DNA of 64,000 nucleotides from the NCBI GenBank assembly GCA_030068075.1, contig CM057826.1, positions 49,010,558-49,074,557 of the forward strand, given 5' to 3'. A program made the translations under genes and the position numbers. The notes under the pieces were generated by a model. That model was given only the letters and a program-made list of their open reading frames with translations, made no database searches and was not told the DNA's origin. Below are positions 23,327 through 35,955 of the stretch, piece after piece (the stretch's first letter is position 1; every line of letters begins with the position of its first letter). The stretch is from Paguma larvata. Its lineage: Eukaryota > Chordata > Mammalia > Carnivora > Viverridae.

Positions 23327-24194
23327 CACACTCCTGCTTAGAACCTTGGAAGGTTTTCGAGTTGACTTGGAATAAAATCCAAATCCTTACATTGGCCACA
23401 GGATGCTCTACCATCTGCCTGTCTCTGCCCTGACCCTCCTCATGCCCTCATTCCCTTTGCTCCAGTCTCAGTGGCTTTCCTTTTGTTCCTTAGACTCTCC
23501 AAAGTATCAAGTCCTCGGCCCTCTCCTGAACTCTTGAAGGTCTTCAAATGGGAGATGTCCCAGTGATACCTCCCCAGCCAAACTTCTCTGGCTACCCCGC
23601 CCCACCCTACCTCTTATCACAAGCTCTGTGTTGTCGGCAGTCAGGCTATCTGATATTCTGCACACCCGGTCCCTCCCCCAGTGGAATGTAAACTCTATTA
23701 CAGCAGGAAACTTGTTTGCGTGTTCTCTCCTCAATCCCCAAGGCTTAGCCCACGTCTGACATGGAGTAGGTGCTCAACAAATATCTGATGAGCTAATGAC
23801 TCATTGTCCCTGGATCTCTATTCTCTCAGTGGGAGATCATGAACTTGCAACAGAACCATTCAAGGGAAATTGAGCCTGACCACGCACCTGGCCCTGTGTT
23901 AGCCAGGCACACAGTCAGGAGGCAACCACAAAAACATACCCAGTCCTGGGATGGTGATTCACTGGCCCCCTGGGCAGAGGTTTGTGCACACACAGGAAGA
24001 GCAGACACTGTACATCTGCCCAGGTTCTGCTAAAGCTGTCTGGGCTCAAAGGTCACTAGAGATAATGTCACACAGCTCTTGAATCGTATAAGAAATCCCC
24101 ATCTTCTCTGTCCCAGAGCTGGGTCTCTCCCCCAGACTCCCTCTGTCTGGAAAAGGCAGCCCTCCATTGTGCCCCCAGCCCTCCTAGGCTTTGA

Positions 24195-24450
24195 TTTATT
24201 CTTTGGACCCAAGTTTCTGCATCACTTCCGCTGGGAGCCCTTCCTTGGCTCCTCAGACCCCACCTTGATGGTAGCCCGCTAGTCGGCCCCAGTCTCACTT
24301 TGCACTGTCCACCTGTTTTCCTGTCTATACCTCACACACACTCTATAGGGCTATTTGTCCTAAGGAAGCAGGGACCTTGGCCAGCAGGTGGTATAGTGCA
24401 AAGCACAAAGTAGGAGCTCAAGAGGTATCTCTTTCGTGAATAATCAAATA
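24195..24450 (+). mobile_element. L2 3' end
   Basis: GAGCCCTTCCTTGGCTCC through AAGTAGGAGCTCAAGAGGT matches the L2 3' terminus. Confidence 0.5.
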
Positions 24451-24639
24451 CACAGATAAGGAATTTCTTGGGAAGGCACAATTTCATCTTTTGGAGGCCA
24501 AGACAAGGGGATGAGACCCAGAGGCCCTCCACCTAGCCATGGCTCACTCTCCGTGTTTGCGGTCAGCCTGGCTGCCTCCCCCTCTAAGTGCTCTAGCATC
24601 AAGCCCCAAACTGATGCTTTCTCTTCTCCTCTTCCTCCT

Positions 24640-24746
24640 TTTTTTTTTTTTTTTTTTAAAGTAAACTTTACCACCAGCTTGGGGCTCAAATTCATGACCC
24701 TGAGATTAAGAGTCTCATGCTCTACTAACAGCCAGCCAGGTGCCCC
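24640..24746 (-). mobile_element. Short-form CanSINE
   Basis: A long T-run, AAAGTAAACTTTACC, and the end GCCAGCCAGGTGCCCC. Confidence 0.82.
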
Positions 24747-24780
24747 ATAAATGTTGTCTGCCTGTTTTGATATACTGTTA

Positions 24781-25012
24781 AATTTTTTTTTAATGTTTTC
24801 ATTTTATTTTTGAGAGACAGAGAGAGAGAGAAACAGAGTGTGAGCAGGGGAGGGACAGAGAGAACGGGAGGCATGGAGTCTGAAGCAGGCTACAGGCTCT
24901 GAGCTCTGAGCTGTCAGCACAGAGCCCAACACGGGGCTGGAACTCATGAACCACAAGATCATGACCTGAGCTGAAGTTGGACACTTAACCTACTGAGCCA
25001 CCTGGGTGCCTC
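24781..25012 (-). mobile_element. Cat-type SINE
   Basis: A reverse complete copy ending GAGCCACCTGGGTGCC, 35 bp from the previous SINE. Confidence 0.9.
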
Positions 25013-25025
25013 ACTGATTCACCAT

Positions 25026-25133
25026 TTTTTAAAGCCAAAATGTTAAGTAAACTCTATGCCCAACATGGGGCTGAAACTCCTGACCCCAAGATCAAGAGTC
25101 GCATGCTCTATGACCGAGCCAGCCATCTACCCC
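25026..25133 (-). mobile_element. Short-form CanSINE
   Basis: CTCTATGCCCAACATGGGGC and the end CCAGCCATCTACCCC. With the two preceding copies it forms a cluster of three in one orientation. Confidence 0.75.
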
Positions 25134-25878
25134 TTGATGCCTTCTCTTGTTAATTTTTTCTTGAAACAGGTCCACTATTTCAAGCATGATAAGACCTCCT
25201 CCCTGGAGGTCGGCTTCGGTTAGCACTTCCCTGTGCCATTCTTCTCTGTGGTATGGCGTCCTAGAGAGGCTGCGGCCTGCATTTCCTGGCCTCTCTAGCT
25301 ACAGAGAAGGGAGAACATCAGTTTTGGCCTTAGTGGCATCACTCTGTAGCTGGGTCCAGGCAGAGCAATGGAGGGGGTGAAGGCAGAGGGCCAGGATGAT
25401 TCATCCCAGGCTGGAAGATTCCCAGGCTCCAGGGCAGCTGGGGAACCCCCTGCAGAGGGAACAGACAGTGCCTGCTGTCCTGCATCACAAGGTCTCTTCT
25501 GGTCCTCCTGGCCACATCCCCAGAGTCGCCACATGGCAGCGTGACAAAGGGTGGGAAGAAGCCGAGGCCCTCAGGAGGAAGGATCTCACTCAGTGTGTGA
25601 CCTGGTGAAGGGACATCCTTAACCTGGCTCATTCTGCCAGTCCTAGCTTCAAACCCTAGGGTTTGTGAAGGGCCGTGAAGTCAGTAAAAAAAAAAAAATC
25701 TCAACAGCAGCCTCTCTCTGCCCAAACATAGGATTCTAGGTCAATATTAGGTTAAGACAAATGTCAGAAGCACCCAAAAAAGCAAACCTTCCAGGGTTCT
25801 GGGAAAGAGGCAGAACTGGTTCCCTGATCCAAGGCCTGCTGGAGGCTCTTCTCGGGAACTGCCATGTATAGGAGCCTC

Positions 25879-25879
<1 letters not shown>

Positions 25880-25931
<52 letters not shown>
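25880..25931. repeat. (GT)n microsatellite, 26 units
   Basis: An uninterrupted dinucleotide run, the longest pure one in the window, so a likely variable marker. Confidence 0.97.
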
Positions 25932-25937
<6 letters not shown>

Positions 25938-26489
25938 ACACAGGGTTGACAGCTCCATTTTTGATTCACCACTGAGTTGCAAGGAGAGGGGCAAGATATC
26001 TCCTAGTAAATTTCAATTTCCTATTTCCTATATCTTAGAACAGAGAAGGCAGATACTCAGCATTCACAGCTACCGCACACCCCCTTCCTGCTCCTGACCT
26101 CGTTAATTAATCACGACACCTTGTCTAACAAGCAATGCATGTTCACACTCGAGATGAACCTATTTGCCACCCCTGCCCTAAACGTAGCTTTGCCTTAACC
26201 CTACCAGCCCCACATGGCACCCCATGGGAATGGTGTCCCCCATTTTGCAAAGCACAACCCGGGCGGTCCTCCACGGTGGCCCAGAGTAGAGAGATGGCCT
26301 TGGAGGTTCAAGGGGGAGGGTGGAAGTGCAGAGGTGAGGTGTGGGGGCTTTGATAATCTCCCAGACTGCATTAACCTAGGCAGTCCTGCTTTATCTCTTC
26401 CACGTTAGACTTCCCAGTAAGACTTCCCTTGAAACAAAGGGTCCCATTGCTAACAACAATGACACACCCTGTGAAATGTGTTCACTAGG

Positions 26490-26610
26490 GAGGGGGCCGT
26501 GCTTTAGCATCTGAATACCAGGCCTCTCACTGACTGTGTGACCTTGGGCGAATAATACTACCTACCTCCCTGAATGGCTGAGAGGACTTAGGGAGATAAT
26601 GAAGCACAGC
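26490..26610 (+). mobile_element. MIR
   Basis: CTGACTGTGTGACCTTGGGC and ATAATACTACCTACCTCC. Confidence 0.65.
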
Positions 26611-26639
26611 CACATGGCCACCACCTGATCCATGGCAGC

Positions 26640-26920
26640 ATGATGACAGCAGGACCAGAGAAGAGGACAGTCTCTCACATTATTGATGGCGGCGAGCCCA
26701 GGGCAGTTTCTCTCAACCTCAGCACTGTTGACATCTGGGGCCAGATCATTCTTTGCAGTGGGGGCTGTCACGTGCCTTGTAGGAGGTTTAGCTGCCTTCC
26801 TGGCCTCTACCCGCTACAGGCCTGTCTCGCTCCCTCCCCAGTTGTGACAACCAAAAATGCTTCCAGGGACTGCCAAATGCCCCAAGACAGAATCGCCTCT
26901 AGCTGGGATCCACAGCTCCT
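26640..26920 (+). mobile_element. MER5A-like hAT (Charlie) DNA transposon
   Basis: CTCAACCTCAGCACTGTTGACATCTGG, GGGGGCTGTCACGTGC and GTTGTGACAACCAAAAATGC follow the MER5A order. It is non-autonomous and diverged. Confidence 0.75.
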
Positions 26921-27104
26921 CTTGCTGCAAGAGCCAGGAGGGTGGTGTGGAAGCAGCGGGAACAGGAAGAAGGAATGTGAAGGCAGCTAGGGCTGCCTCC
27001 CCCTCCTTGGAAAACTCTACAGTCAGCGCCTCTTGCTGAGTCCCTGGAGACCCCCCCCCCCCGTTTCTGCTGGAGGCTTCTTTTTGATAAGGCTGCAGTA
27101 AACT

Positions 27105-27110
27105 GCGCGT

Positions 27111-27158
<48 letters not shown>
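27105..27158. repeat. (GT)n(GA)n compound microsatellite
   Basis: GT units pass directly into GA units. A C-run (27051-27062) lies just before it. Confidence 0.95.
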
Positions 27159-27544
27159 AATCAGGAGGGACAGAGAGAGGGAGAGAAAAGGGGGGCAGAG
27201 GGAGGGACCCAGGGAGGAGAATGAGAGACTGCAGAGGAGGGAGAGAAAGCTACAGCATGCTGAAAGCACCTCCGGTCCCCAGGTCCCCCATGTCTGAACA
27301 TACCCACGCAAGATCCAGCCCTGGGGGTCTCTGGCAGTGGAGTCTAAGGTCCTTAGGGCTGAGAGAGATGACTCGGGCCATGACTGGGCTAGAAGGGGCA
27401 TGGGGTGGGAGGGAAGGCATCCAGCCTGGTCTCGGCTCTCCCAGCCCCTCCCAGACAATCCACCAGCAGGTCCCATCCACCGTCTACCCTCCACTGTGCC
27501 TCTAAGGTTCATCAGAACATGACTCTTTCCCCACCCCGTTTCAG

Positions 27545-28210
27545 CAACCATCTTTAAATCTGGAGACCTGGAGTCACCTCCTAGCTGGCCTCCTTGCTTC
27601 ACCCTCATCCTTTCTGTCCTTTATTCTCCACAAGGCAGAAGACACGACCTGTTAAAAATGCAAATCGGATCACACTGTCCTCAGGCTCAAAGCCCTCCAA
27701 TGACAACCTCAGCCCTCGGGATCAAATCACACCTCTGGCACAGCTTTGGAGCATGTGTGGTCCCTGCCCTCTCTCTGACCCCAGCCCTTCTTGCTCTTTC
27801 TTTCACCCCACCTCGTCTTTACTTCTATTCCTGCAATACGCAGAGCTCGTCACCCCCCTCCCCACCCCCCCACCCCGCCCCCAGCTTTGGTACAAGCTGA
27901 GCTTTCGCCAGAAGTTCCTCTGCCTGCTAACCACAGTCCTGTGTCCTAAGCATTGAAGTCTCTACACCAAGCATTCTTACCGGGCCTTCCCTGCCCACCA
28001 GTCTGGAAATGACCTCCTTAGACACTGGCACATCACGCCGTCGTATGGCGTTCACAGCACTATGACCTCATTCCTTTGTTTGTTGTTTGCCTCTCCTTGC
28101 CTGGAATCTCTATTCCTGGGAGTCAGGGACCTTGCCTACTGTTAATTTCCATATCCCCAGGACCTGTGTGTCTGCGCATAGTAGGGGATCAAGAAGATTT
28201 AGAATAGACA
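27545..28210 (+). mobile_element. L2 fragment
   Basis: AAATGCAAATCGGATCACAC, AAAGCCCTCCAATGACAACC, TCTGCCTGCTAACCACAGTC and the 3' part GGGACCTTGCCTACTGTTAA are in L2 order. The frames here do not encode an intact protein. Confidence 0.65.
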
Positions 28211-29109
28211 AGTGAACGAGTGGTAAGATGGTGTCTTTTCTACACTCTGGCTCCCAGTCTCGTTGCGGGCTTTGTCCTCTGGCTCAGGGAGATTCTTTAA
28301 GGCTGAGGCTGCCCTGGCCGCTGGTGGGGGGCAGCAGATGCACACCCTGGAGGCCCTGTGAAGGTGCCAAGACGTGGTCGCTGCAAATGCTAGGATGTCC
28401 CAGGTCACAGGGGGGAGGTCGCTTGCAGGGTTTGTTCCACCTTTCCTGTAACTCTGATGGGCCAGTCATGGCTTCAAGAGTCCCTTTCCTCCTTCCAGCG
28501 GTCCCTTCCCGACGCTCTCTGTGAGTGCCTCATTGTTACTATTGTTAAACTGGCTTTCCTCCGAGGAAGGACACTCCTGGGTGTAGTGGCAGGCCAGCCA
28601 GAGATGAGTGTGGGCAAAAGGGGCAGCCCCTCTTCCCTGGGCCCAGACCCCAGGGGGCCTTCACAGGCCAGGCTGCAGAGCACGCCACCAGAGGGCGCTC
28701 CAGGTCACGGCATCTGTGGCAGCAAGAGGCTTGGGGCGAGAGAAGGGAGCCGTGCACGGAGCTGTTAGCTGGCCTTGGCTCTGTCCAGACTGCTGGGGCC
28801 TCTCTCTGTCTCTACCCAGCTTTCCCCACACTTCACCTGAGCTCCTGCGCCTCGTCTCCGTCAGGAAACCCACTGTGCACTGTGTTCTGTGGTAAGCCCT
28901 GGTGCCAGACCCAGCGTGCCAAGCCTGAAACACAAAACCAGCCCGAAAAATAGGGAGGACTGCTGGGGATTCAGGCTTTCCTGCAAGCAGTGGAACTGAA
29001 CATGGTCCGTGGAGAGAGGCCCATGTCCCCACCTGCCCCACCCCCAACCAGTTCCTTTTCAAGCCCCTCACTGCATAGTCACAGGCCATGTGACTTTCTG
29101 AGATGGAAG
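28211..29109. other. Unique sequence around the CTCF-like site
   Basis: Moderately GC-rich with no repeat named. A 172-codon frame on the - strand (28661-29179) has no recognisable domain and runs into a MIR. Confidence 0.5.
28685..28699 (+). promoter_or_regulatory. CTCF-like site, strong match
   Basis: CCACCAGAGGGCGCT matches the CTCF core (CCASYAGRKGGCGC) at essentially every informative position, in + orientation. It lies in non-repetitive sequence about 19.5 kb upstream of FABP6. Confidence 0.7.
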
Positions 29110-29228
29110 TCAAGGCCATGAAACACAGGGTTAAGTCTGGGATCAAATCTTGACTCTGATTTGAGAGCTGGATCACCATGGGTGATCCCTAACCTCTCTG
29201 AACTCAGGCTGCAGAAGTGCCAGCCTCT

Positions 29229-29424
29229 TTTTTTTTTTTTTAATTTATTTTTGAAAGAGAGAGAGAGCAGGGGAGGAGCAGAGAGAGACGGAGAGAGAAT
29301 TTTAACCAGGCTCCACACCATTAGTGTGGAGCCTGACATGGGGCTTGATCCCACTACCATGAGATCATGACCTGAGCTGAAATCAAGAGTCGGACACCTA
29401 ACTGACTGAGCCACCCAGGTGCCC
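29229..29424 (-). mobile_element. Cat-type SINE inside a MIR
   Basis: The flanks GAAGTGCCAGCCTCTT and GAAGTGCCACCTCTT are its duplication. A MIR continues on both sides (29110-29510). Confidence 0.9.
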
Positions 29425-29884
29425 TGAAGTGCCACCTCTTAATGTCATGGGAGATAAAAATGCAGGGTGCTTAGCGCTATGCCTGCAGTTAGTTGTAATC
29501 ATTGTGAAAGTCGTTTGCCCATAGCCACTTGTCAAGCCAAAGTGGCAGACCTGGGCCCAGAATCCCCATCTCCTAACTCTCAGGCCCCAGTTCTTCCTGC
29601 ACAGGTGGAGGAAGGACTTCCCTGAGGCCACTGGGAATAGAGAATGCTGCTTTATTTTGGGGAGAGGTCTCTGTCACCAGCTGATGTCACAGGACTCTCC
29701 CCCCAAGTGCCTGCCATAGGCTTCCCTGAGGATGGCTCTACCCTTCCTCCTGGGCTGGCTCCCCCGACCTCCCTTCAAACCCAGCCGGGGATGGAGTTGG
29801 GGGAGTGGGGAGGTGATCTCAAACATGCTGGGGGTATGAACCCTCAAAGGGGACAATCGCCAGTGTCTAGCACATTCCCTGACC

Positions 29885-30370
29885 CAGCTGTTCTACTTCA
29901 GGGGACTTAATCCTACAGATAGAATCTTACCGATGTGAAATGAAAGAATGCACATTTCCTCTGCAGCTTTATTTTAACGGAAGTTTAGAAGTAACCTAAC
30001 CACTCCTTTAACAGGTGACTGGCCAAATACACTAAAACTATGAAATACTAGGCAGCTGAAACAGAGAATGAGTACCTCTTTGGTACCAACGTGGACCGTT
30101 CTTCAAGCTGTATTACATTAAAAAATCAAAGTGTGTGGAGCACCTCGGTGGCTCAGTCAGTTAAATGTCTGACTCTCGATTTTGGCTCAGGTCATGATCT
30201 TGCAGTTTCGTGAGTTCAAACCCTGTGTCGGGCTCTGTGCCAGTGAGCAGAGCCTGCTTGAAATTCTCCCTCTCTCTCTGACCCTACCCAACTTGTGCTC
30301 TGTCTCTCTCAAAATGAATAAATAAACTAAAAAAAAAAAAATCAAAGTGAGGATAGGCAGAGGATATATA
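29885..30370 (+). mobile_element. L1M 3' fragment, interrupted by a SINE
   Basis: GAATGCACATTTCCTCTGCAGC, AACAGGTGACTGGCCAAATA and AAACTATGAAATACTAGGCAGC match old L1 3' ends, with a SINE at 30134-30336. Confidence 0.6.
30134..30336 (+). mobile_element. Cat-type SINE inside an L1M fragment
   Basis: AAAAATCAAAGTG lies at 30121-30133 and 30337-30349, exact copies. Confidence 0.9.
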
Positions 30371-31734
30371 TGCACACATATGAATGTATACAGATCCTAC
30401 TGCTCTGAAGGATACAGAAGAAACTGATCATTCTGTTGCCTGGGCAGCGCGTGGAGATCGGCATGGCAGAGGGGTCTGAGGTGTGAGTGGGGATTTTCCT
30501 TGTAGCCCCTTTTCTTACTCTTGAATATTGAAACATATAAATATATGACCTATTTAAAAATTATTTTATAACTCTCCTTAATGAAAAGGAAGTGATGGAC
30601 AAAGAAAATTTATATATGATATGAAATGGTATGATAAGGTATGATACGAAACTATGTAATATATTTGGGTTGGAGAGAACGTAGCTTGGATTCCTTCTCT
30701 CTCCTCCATCCCCCTCTTCTTCACTCCCTTTCGCTCTTTATAAGGTGTGACTATGGGAAGTCCCTTGAGCATCCTTTCCCTTATCTGTGAGAAGACCCAC
30801 TGAGTCCTTGCTTCAGAGCTCAAGGTGACCACTGAGCGACATTCCATAGAGGGCACACATTGATGGCACGGCACAGCGTAGTGCTCACCCCACGTCTTTT
30901 CTTTCTGCTTCCTCCCCCACCCTCCTATCATAGTTTCTTTCCTGGGAAATGTGCTATGAAAGAGAATCCAAGGGTTCAGCACCACCCTGCAGCCTTGAGC
31001 TTGGGCTTACTACTGTCTCTGAAATCCTAGCCTGAGGTTTACAGCTCCAAGGGCAGAGTTGGGATGGGGTGGGGATCATGGAGTCAGCGGTTCCCCAGGT
31101 AGAAAACCCCAGAACCTCAGGGAATAATTAAAAAAAAATGTAGAGGGTCTCCTTCTCCACTGCTATCAGTGTGGTTTTAGTGAGTTTATGCTGAGTCTTA
31201 TGCCTGGCTTGGGACCCACAGCCTATTTGTCAAGGACAAAATCCTAGTAATGATTAGATTGTTACCTTGCCCAGGATTTGCAGTCTCAGCATATCTACCC
31301 AGGAAGGCCACAGCTAGGGCAGGTCAACTCCATCAGCTTTTCCTACTGTGCATGCACACACATGCAAGCCCCTAGCTCAGCTGGCCACTCGCCTCTATAC
31401 ACAGGCACGTCTTTCCTTCTGTGTGCTTGCACATTCCTCCACAAATACCCACCTGTGTGTACATATATGCACAAAATAGGCACGTATGTGTTAACATGTA
31501 TGTATGACACACATATACTTATATACACATACCCACACGCCTTCATACACACATACAAATAAAAACACACACACTCACATACACCTGCCTTCATGTTCAA
31601 TATATACTCCTACTGTCATAGATCATTTTCAAAGATGGCTGCCATTGATTCCTTTCTTCTCTGCCTGTGCATGCTTTCCCTCCTACCAAAAGGCAAATTC
31701 TATTTCCCTCCTCTAGAATACTTGTGGTAGCAGT
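30371..31734. other. No gene recognised
   Basis: It includes a short TATGATAYGA-like tandem at 30612-30650 and CA/TA-rich DNA at 31355-31590. Confidence 0.5.
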
Positions 31735-32148
31735 AACATTCTGAGATTTCTAAATCCAGGCTTTAAGAGGACTGGCAAAAAAAAAAAAGGACTGGAAGCT
31801 TTTGCTCCCTCCTTGTTGGAAGTCACCTGTCATGTAAGAAGCTCACCCTTCCTGAGGCCACTATGCTGTGAGGAAGCCCAAACCAGGCATGTAAGGAAAG
31901 AGAGGAACTGTGCAGAGAAACACCATGACGGACATGTAAGGGAAGCCTTAGACCTTCCAGCTCAGCCTAGCTACTCGTGGAATATAGCTTTGTGAGTGAC
32001 CGTGGAGGATGCCACATGGAGATGACCCCCTGGTACACCTTGCTCAAATTCCTTACCTGTAGAATCATGGGAACTGATACAGCTTTGTTGTTTTAAGCCA
32101 CTATATTTTGGAGTGGTTTGTTATGCAACAATAGGTAATTGAAACACC
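31735..32148 (+). mobile_element. MLT1-type LTR, 3' part
   Basis: The 3' end TTGTTTTAAGCCACTATATT then TTGTTATGCAACAATAGGTAATTG is characteristic. The upstream part is diverged, and a run of A (31779) interrupts it. Confidence 0.65.
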
Positions 32149-32206
32149 CATACATACTTCCTTATGTTTATATACACACAAAACCATGTACACTTGTAGA
32201 CATGCT

Positions 32207-32210
<4 letters not shown>

Positions 32211-32237
<27 letters not shown>
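32211..32237. repeat. (CA)n microsatellite
   Basis: A short pure CA run. CA/TA-rich DNA also fills much of 31355-31590 and 33400-33660. Confidence 0.9.
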
Positions 32238-32305
32238 CTTTGTACTAGACATTATTGACTGTCTACCCAACATCCATTCCTATTTGTCTTCCCTTTTAAC
32301 ATTGT

Positions 32306-32512
32306 CTTTTTAAATTTTTTCAATGTTTATTTTTTTGAGAGAAAGAAGGAGCAGGGCAGGGGCAGAGAGAGAAAGAGAGAGAGAATCTCAAGCAGGCTCC
32401 TCACTGCCAGCACAGAGCCCAATGTGGGGCTTGAACTCATGAACTGTGAGATCGTGACCTGAGCTGAAGTCAAGAGTCAGATGCTTAACCTGACTGAGTC
32501 ACCCAGGAGCCC
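32306..32512 (-). mobile_element. Cat-type SINE
   Basis: A reverse copy ending GAGTCACCCAGGAGCCC, joined directly to a short-form copy on its right. Confidence 0.88.
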
Positions 32513-32619
32513 TGTTTTTCTTTCTTTAAGTAATCTCTACACATCCAATGTGGGACTCAAACTTGTGACCTCAAGATGAAGAGTCCCATGCTCTACCAAC
32601 TCAGTCAGCTGGGTGCCCA
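32513..32619 (-). mobile_element. Short-form CanSINE
   Basis: TAATCTCTACACATCCAATG and the end CAGTCAGCTGGGTGCCC. Confidence 0.82.
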
Positions 32620-32689
32620 CGCATTTGTCTTCCTGACAAAACTGTGTCAGATGACTGCCATTACTCCAGTCAGCCTTTTGTTTTGAAAT

Positions 32690-32908
32690 TATTTTTAATG
32701 TTTATTTATTTTTGAGAGAGAGAGAGACAGACAGAGCATGATAGGGAGAGGGGCAGAGAGAGAGGGAAACAGAATCTGAAGCAGGCTGCAGGCTCCAGGC
32801 TCCGAGCCATCAGCACAGAGCCCAATGTGGGACTTGAAATCACAAACTATGAGCTCATAACCTGAGCTGAAGTCGAATGCTTAACCGACTGAGCTACCCA
32901 GGTGCCCC
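32690..32908 (-). mobile_element. Cat-type SINE
   Basis: A reverse complete copy between CAGCCTTTTGTTTTGAAA (32671) and CAGCCTTGTGCTTTGAAA (32908), an 18-bp duplication with two changes. Confidence 0.9.
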
Positions 32909-33149
32909 AGCCTTGTGCTTTGAAAAGCTAATTCCATCCTCAGCTCCAGGAGATGGCCTAATTAGGTTAAGTGGAACTTGGTGGTCTCAATCCTCTTAAC
33001 AGAGATTGGGTTAGCTTTGACCATGTGACCAATTCTAGCCAATGAGGCGGCGGAGGGGGAGTAGGATTGAGGCTTCTGGGAAAACTTCCACCTTCTTAAG
33101 AAAGTCACCCTAAAAACAAAGATGCATTTATCTGTTACTGGAGTCTTCA

Positions 33150-34600
33150 TGTTTGAGTGTGTGGTTTGGAAAGATTGCAGTCACTCTGTGACTAGAAGGA
33201 TATAGAATCAAGCATAGTGGAAAGGTAGAACAGATTCTTAAAGATATTTTGATCAATGCAATCAGTCAACCTGAGAGTCCTTCCTCCCCACCTCTGGAAC
33301 TCCTGTTATGTAAGATAATAACTTTATTTATTGTGTGAGGGTTTTTATTTGCTTTGTTTTTTACTGATATCTCCCTTCCCTTCCCTTCAGTAAACAAACA
33401 CTCCCACATGCCTGTATACAAACAGATCCAGACTCATTCACAGAAAAACCACAACTGAGCACACGGGCTCTCTGCTTTGTATGCATACATACCTATAGAG
33501 GGAAAGCATACCTTCTCCTACACATAGATATAGGGATATACGTATATATGTACATACATACACTTTCTCACGCATGCATGCAATTCCTATTATAGTATCA
33601 CAGATATTAATGCACTTGGGCAATGTGCATTTTTGTACACATAGGCACAGAGACACACATACTGGTCAGGTTTGTATCAACATGAATTTACCCATTCCTT
33701 CCCATGTCTGAACAGCCACAGTGAACATACCCACAGCTCCAAGGGTCTGCTTGGCTGTGAACAAGCTGAGAAACCACTGGCAGGGGCCAACAGCACCTCA
33801 CCCAGGACTGACAGAAAGTTCTGGAGAGAGTTAGGAAACAGGGACTTGCAGCCCTGGAAGCAGGAAGTCAATTCTAGGGTGGCTTGAGTGTGCACAGCAG
33901 CCCCATTGTCATGGAGGCTGAACTAAACACAGCACCAGGGAAGGCTGGGATAAGTTTTTTGTTATCGGCCTCAGAAGGGAAGAAAACCTTCCCCCCACCC
34001 ACCCAGCACTACCTTCCACGTTTACAGAAAGCCTCCTTGGCCCTCCAAAGAGCTCTCTTTGTTTACCGCCTAGGCAAACAATTGAATTGGTTATTGCACA
34101 AAAGTGAGCTCTCACCATGTTTGCCACTGGGTATTCTAGGTAGAGAGAAAAACATGTGTAAAGGCGAGGAGGTACAAAAGAGCACATAGCGTGTGTGTGG
34201 GTGGGTGGGAGGGGGTGTCCTGTGATGATGAGTTTGCAGCAGAGAGTGAGGGCACAACAGAAAATGAGGCTGGGGAGTTGGGCGAGGGCCGTATCAGGCT
34301 TCTGGGTTTATCTTTAAACTCCCATGGCCCCTGGCGCCATGTGACTTTGCACTCAGAGTTCCATAGGTAGGCACATTGATAATGGAGATGTTATGGAAGA
34401 TAAGGTAGCAATAAGTACCTTTGCTTTCTGGCTTGTGTATAAGGTTATTTGGAATTTATTCTCTAAATTCCCCTTCTTTTTATCTTCTAATAACCCAGAG
34501 TAGTTACTGAGAGTATTCTTGTCCAGTTAGCTTTTATTATTTGAAAATGTAAATTCATCTTTCAGAAATTTCACGTTCCTAAGTTTAATCAAAAGCAATT
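33150..34600. other. No gene recognised
   Basis: CA/TA-rich low complexity fills 33400-33660; the rest is unique-looking. Confidence 0.5.
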
Positions 34601-34603
34601 TCC

Positions 34604-34722
34604 AGGGGCGTCTGGCTGACCCAGTCAGTATAGCATGTGACTCTTGATCTCAGGGTTGTGAGTTCAGGCCCCGTGCTGGGGGTATAGAGATTACTTAAAA
34701 ATAAAATCTTAAAAAAAAAAAA
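34604..34722 (+). mobile_element. Short-form CanSINE
   Basis: GGGCGTCTGGCTGACCCAGT head and TTACTTAAAAATAAAATC tail. The flanks both carry CAATTTCCA. Confidence 0.85.
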
Positions 34723-34955
34723 TCAATTTCCAAAATAGCACATATAGAAGAATCCCATTACGAATAAAATGTTTGTATGTATATTTATATGTGCATATCA
34801 TGAGGTCTCAAAGGATATACATACCAACTGTTAAACAATAGTTAGATCCGAGTGATGGCATTACAGATGACCCTATGTTCTTTATTTTTTAATTTAATTT
34901 TATTTTTAAAAAACAAACTTTTTTCCTTTTAATTTTTTTAGCATTATATAAGCTT

Positions 34956-35158
34956 TTTTAAAAGTTTTTTAAATGTTTTATTCATTTTTGAGAGAGAGTG
35001 CAAATGGAGGAGTAGAGAAGGAGACACAGAATCCGAAGCAGGCTACAGGCTCTGAGCTGTCAGCACAGAACCTGATGTAGGCCTCGAACTCACAAACCAC
35101 GAAATCATGACTTGAGCTGATGTCTGATGCTTAACTGACAGTACCACCCAGGTGCCCC
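34956..35158 (-). mobile_element. Cat-type SINE
   Basis: A reverse copy ending ACCACCCAGGTGCCCC, followed at once by another copy. Confidence 0.9.
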
Positions 35159-35162
35159 CCCC

Positions 35163-35384
35163 CTTTTTTTTAATTTTTAAAAATGTTTATTTATTTTTGA
35201 GAGAGAGACAGACAGAACTCGAGCAGGGGAGTGGCAGAGAGAGAGGGAGACACAGAATCCGAAGCAGGCTCCAGGCTCCAAGCTGTCAGCACTGATCCTG
35301 ATGCAGGGCTCGAACTCAAGAACCACGAGATCATGACCCAAGCCGAAGTTGGACGCTTAACCATCTGAGCCACCAAGGCACCCC
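35163..35384 (-). mobile_element. Cat-type SINE
   Basis: A reverse complete copy ending GAGCCACCAAGGCACCCC. It forms a tandem pair with the one before. Confidence 0.9.
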
Positions 35385-35804
35385 AACCCTTATGTTGTTT
35401 AGACTTTTCTGCATCTTTCTGAATTTTATGCAAAAAGCATTCATTACTCTTATCACCCTGAGGAAATGATTTCAGACTTTAAGAAAAGTTTAATCTACAT
35501 TTTAGCTAGACGTATAAAGCTGGTTGTAAGAAACTGGGAATAAGGAGAAAATTTCGGGGAGAAGCAACTTGTGTGTGAGAGAATGTTCTAGGTGCCTTCA
35601 GGGGGCCTGCCCTTCCCTTACCAAGAGAGTCTTGTAGCCCATCCTCTGAACCAAGGGCAGTCAAAGAGGTAAAGAAGGTCATAGAAATAGCTTCAGCCTC
35701 AAGGGATGGCTGACCTAGGAGTGAAATACGAGCCATGTGTGCACGAGAAGCATACCAGGCAGTAAATGCGAAGTGAGCTGGAGGGAGAACTCTCTTGAGG
35801 GTCT

Positions 35805-35955
35805 GGAGATGTGAGTTCAGTTTCCATTCTGGCACCCAGTGACCTTGGGCAAGTCTCTTCACTTCCGTGAACTTCAATCTCCTTATCTGTCAAAGATTTT
35901 TAATGACAGTAACTGGGATGCTGCATGAGCAGATAAGATAGCTTATCAGTAACCA
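35805..35955 (+). mobile_element. MIR
   Basis: GTGACCTTGGGCAAGTCTC and CTTATCTGTCAAAGA. Confidence 0.7.

Larger units (their letters stand above)
22925..23795 (+). mobile_element. L2 fragment, interrupted by a SINE
   Basis: GGCAACTTATTTTCATTCATCC, TAAAATCCAAATCCTTAC, CTTCTCTGGCTACC, GAATGTAAACTCTATTAC and GAGTAGGTGCTCAACAAAT run in L2 order up to its 3' end. A SINE and a poly-C run interrupt it. Confidence 0.7.

Noticed and set aside
26814..27608. 264-codon frame on the - strand, the longest in the window
   Set aside because: It runs through a (GT)n(GA)n microsatellite (THTHTH and SLSLSL stretches), a MER5A and the start of an L2, so it is a chance frame in repeats.
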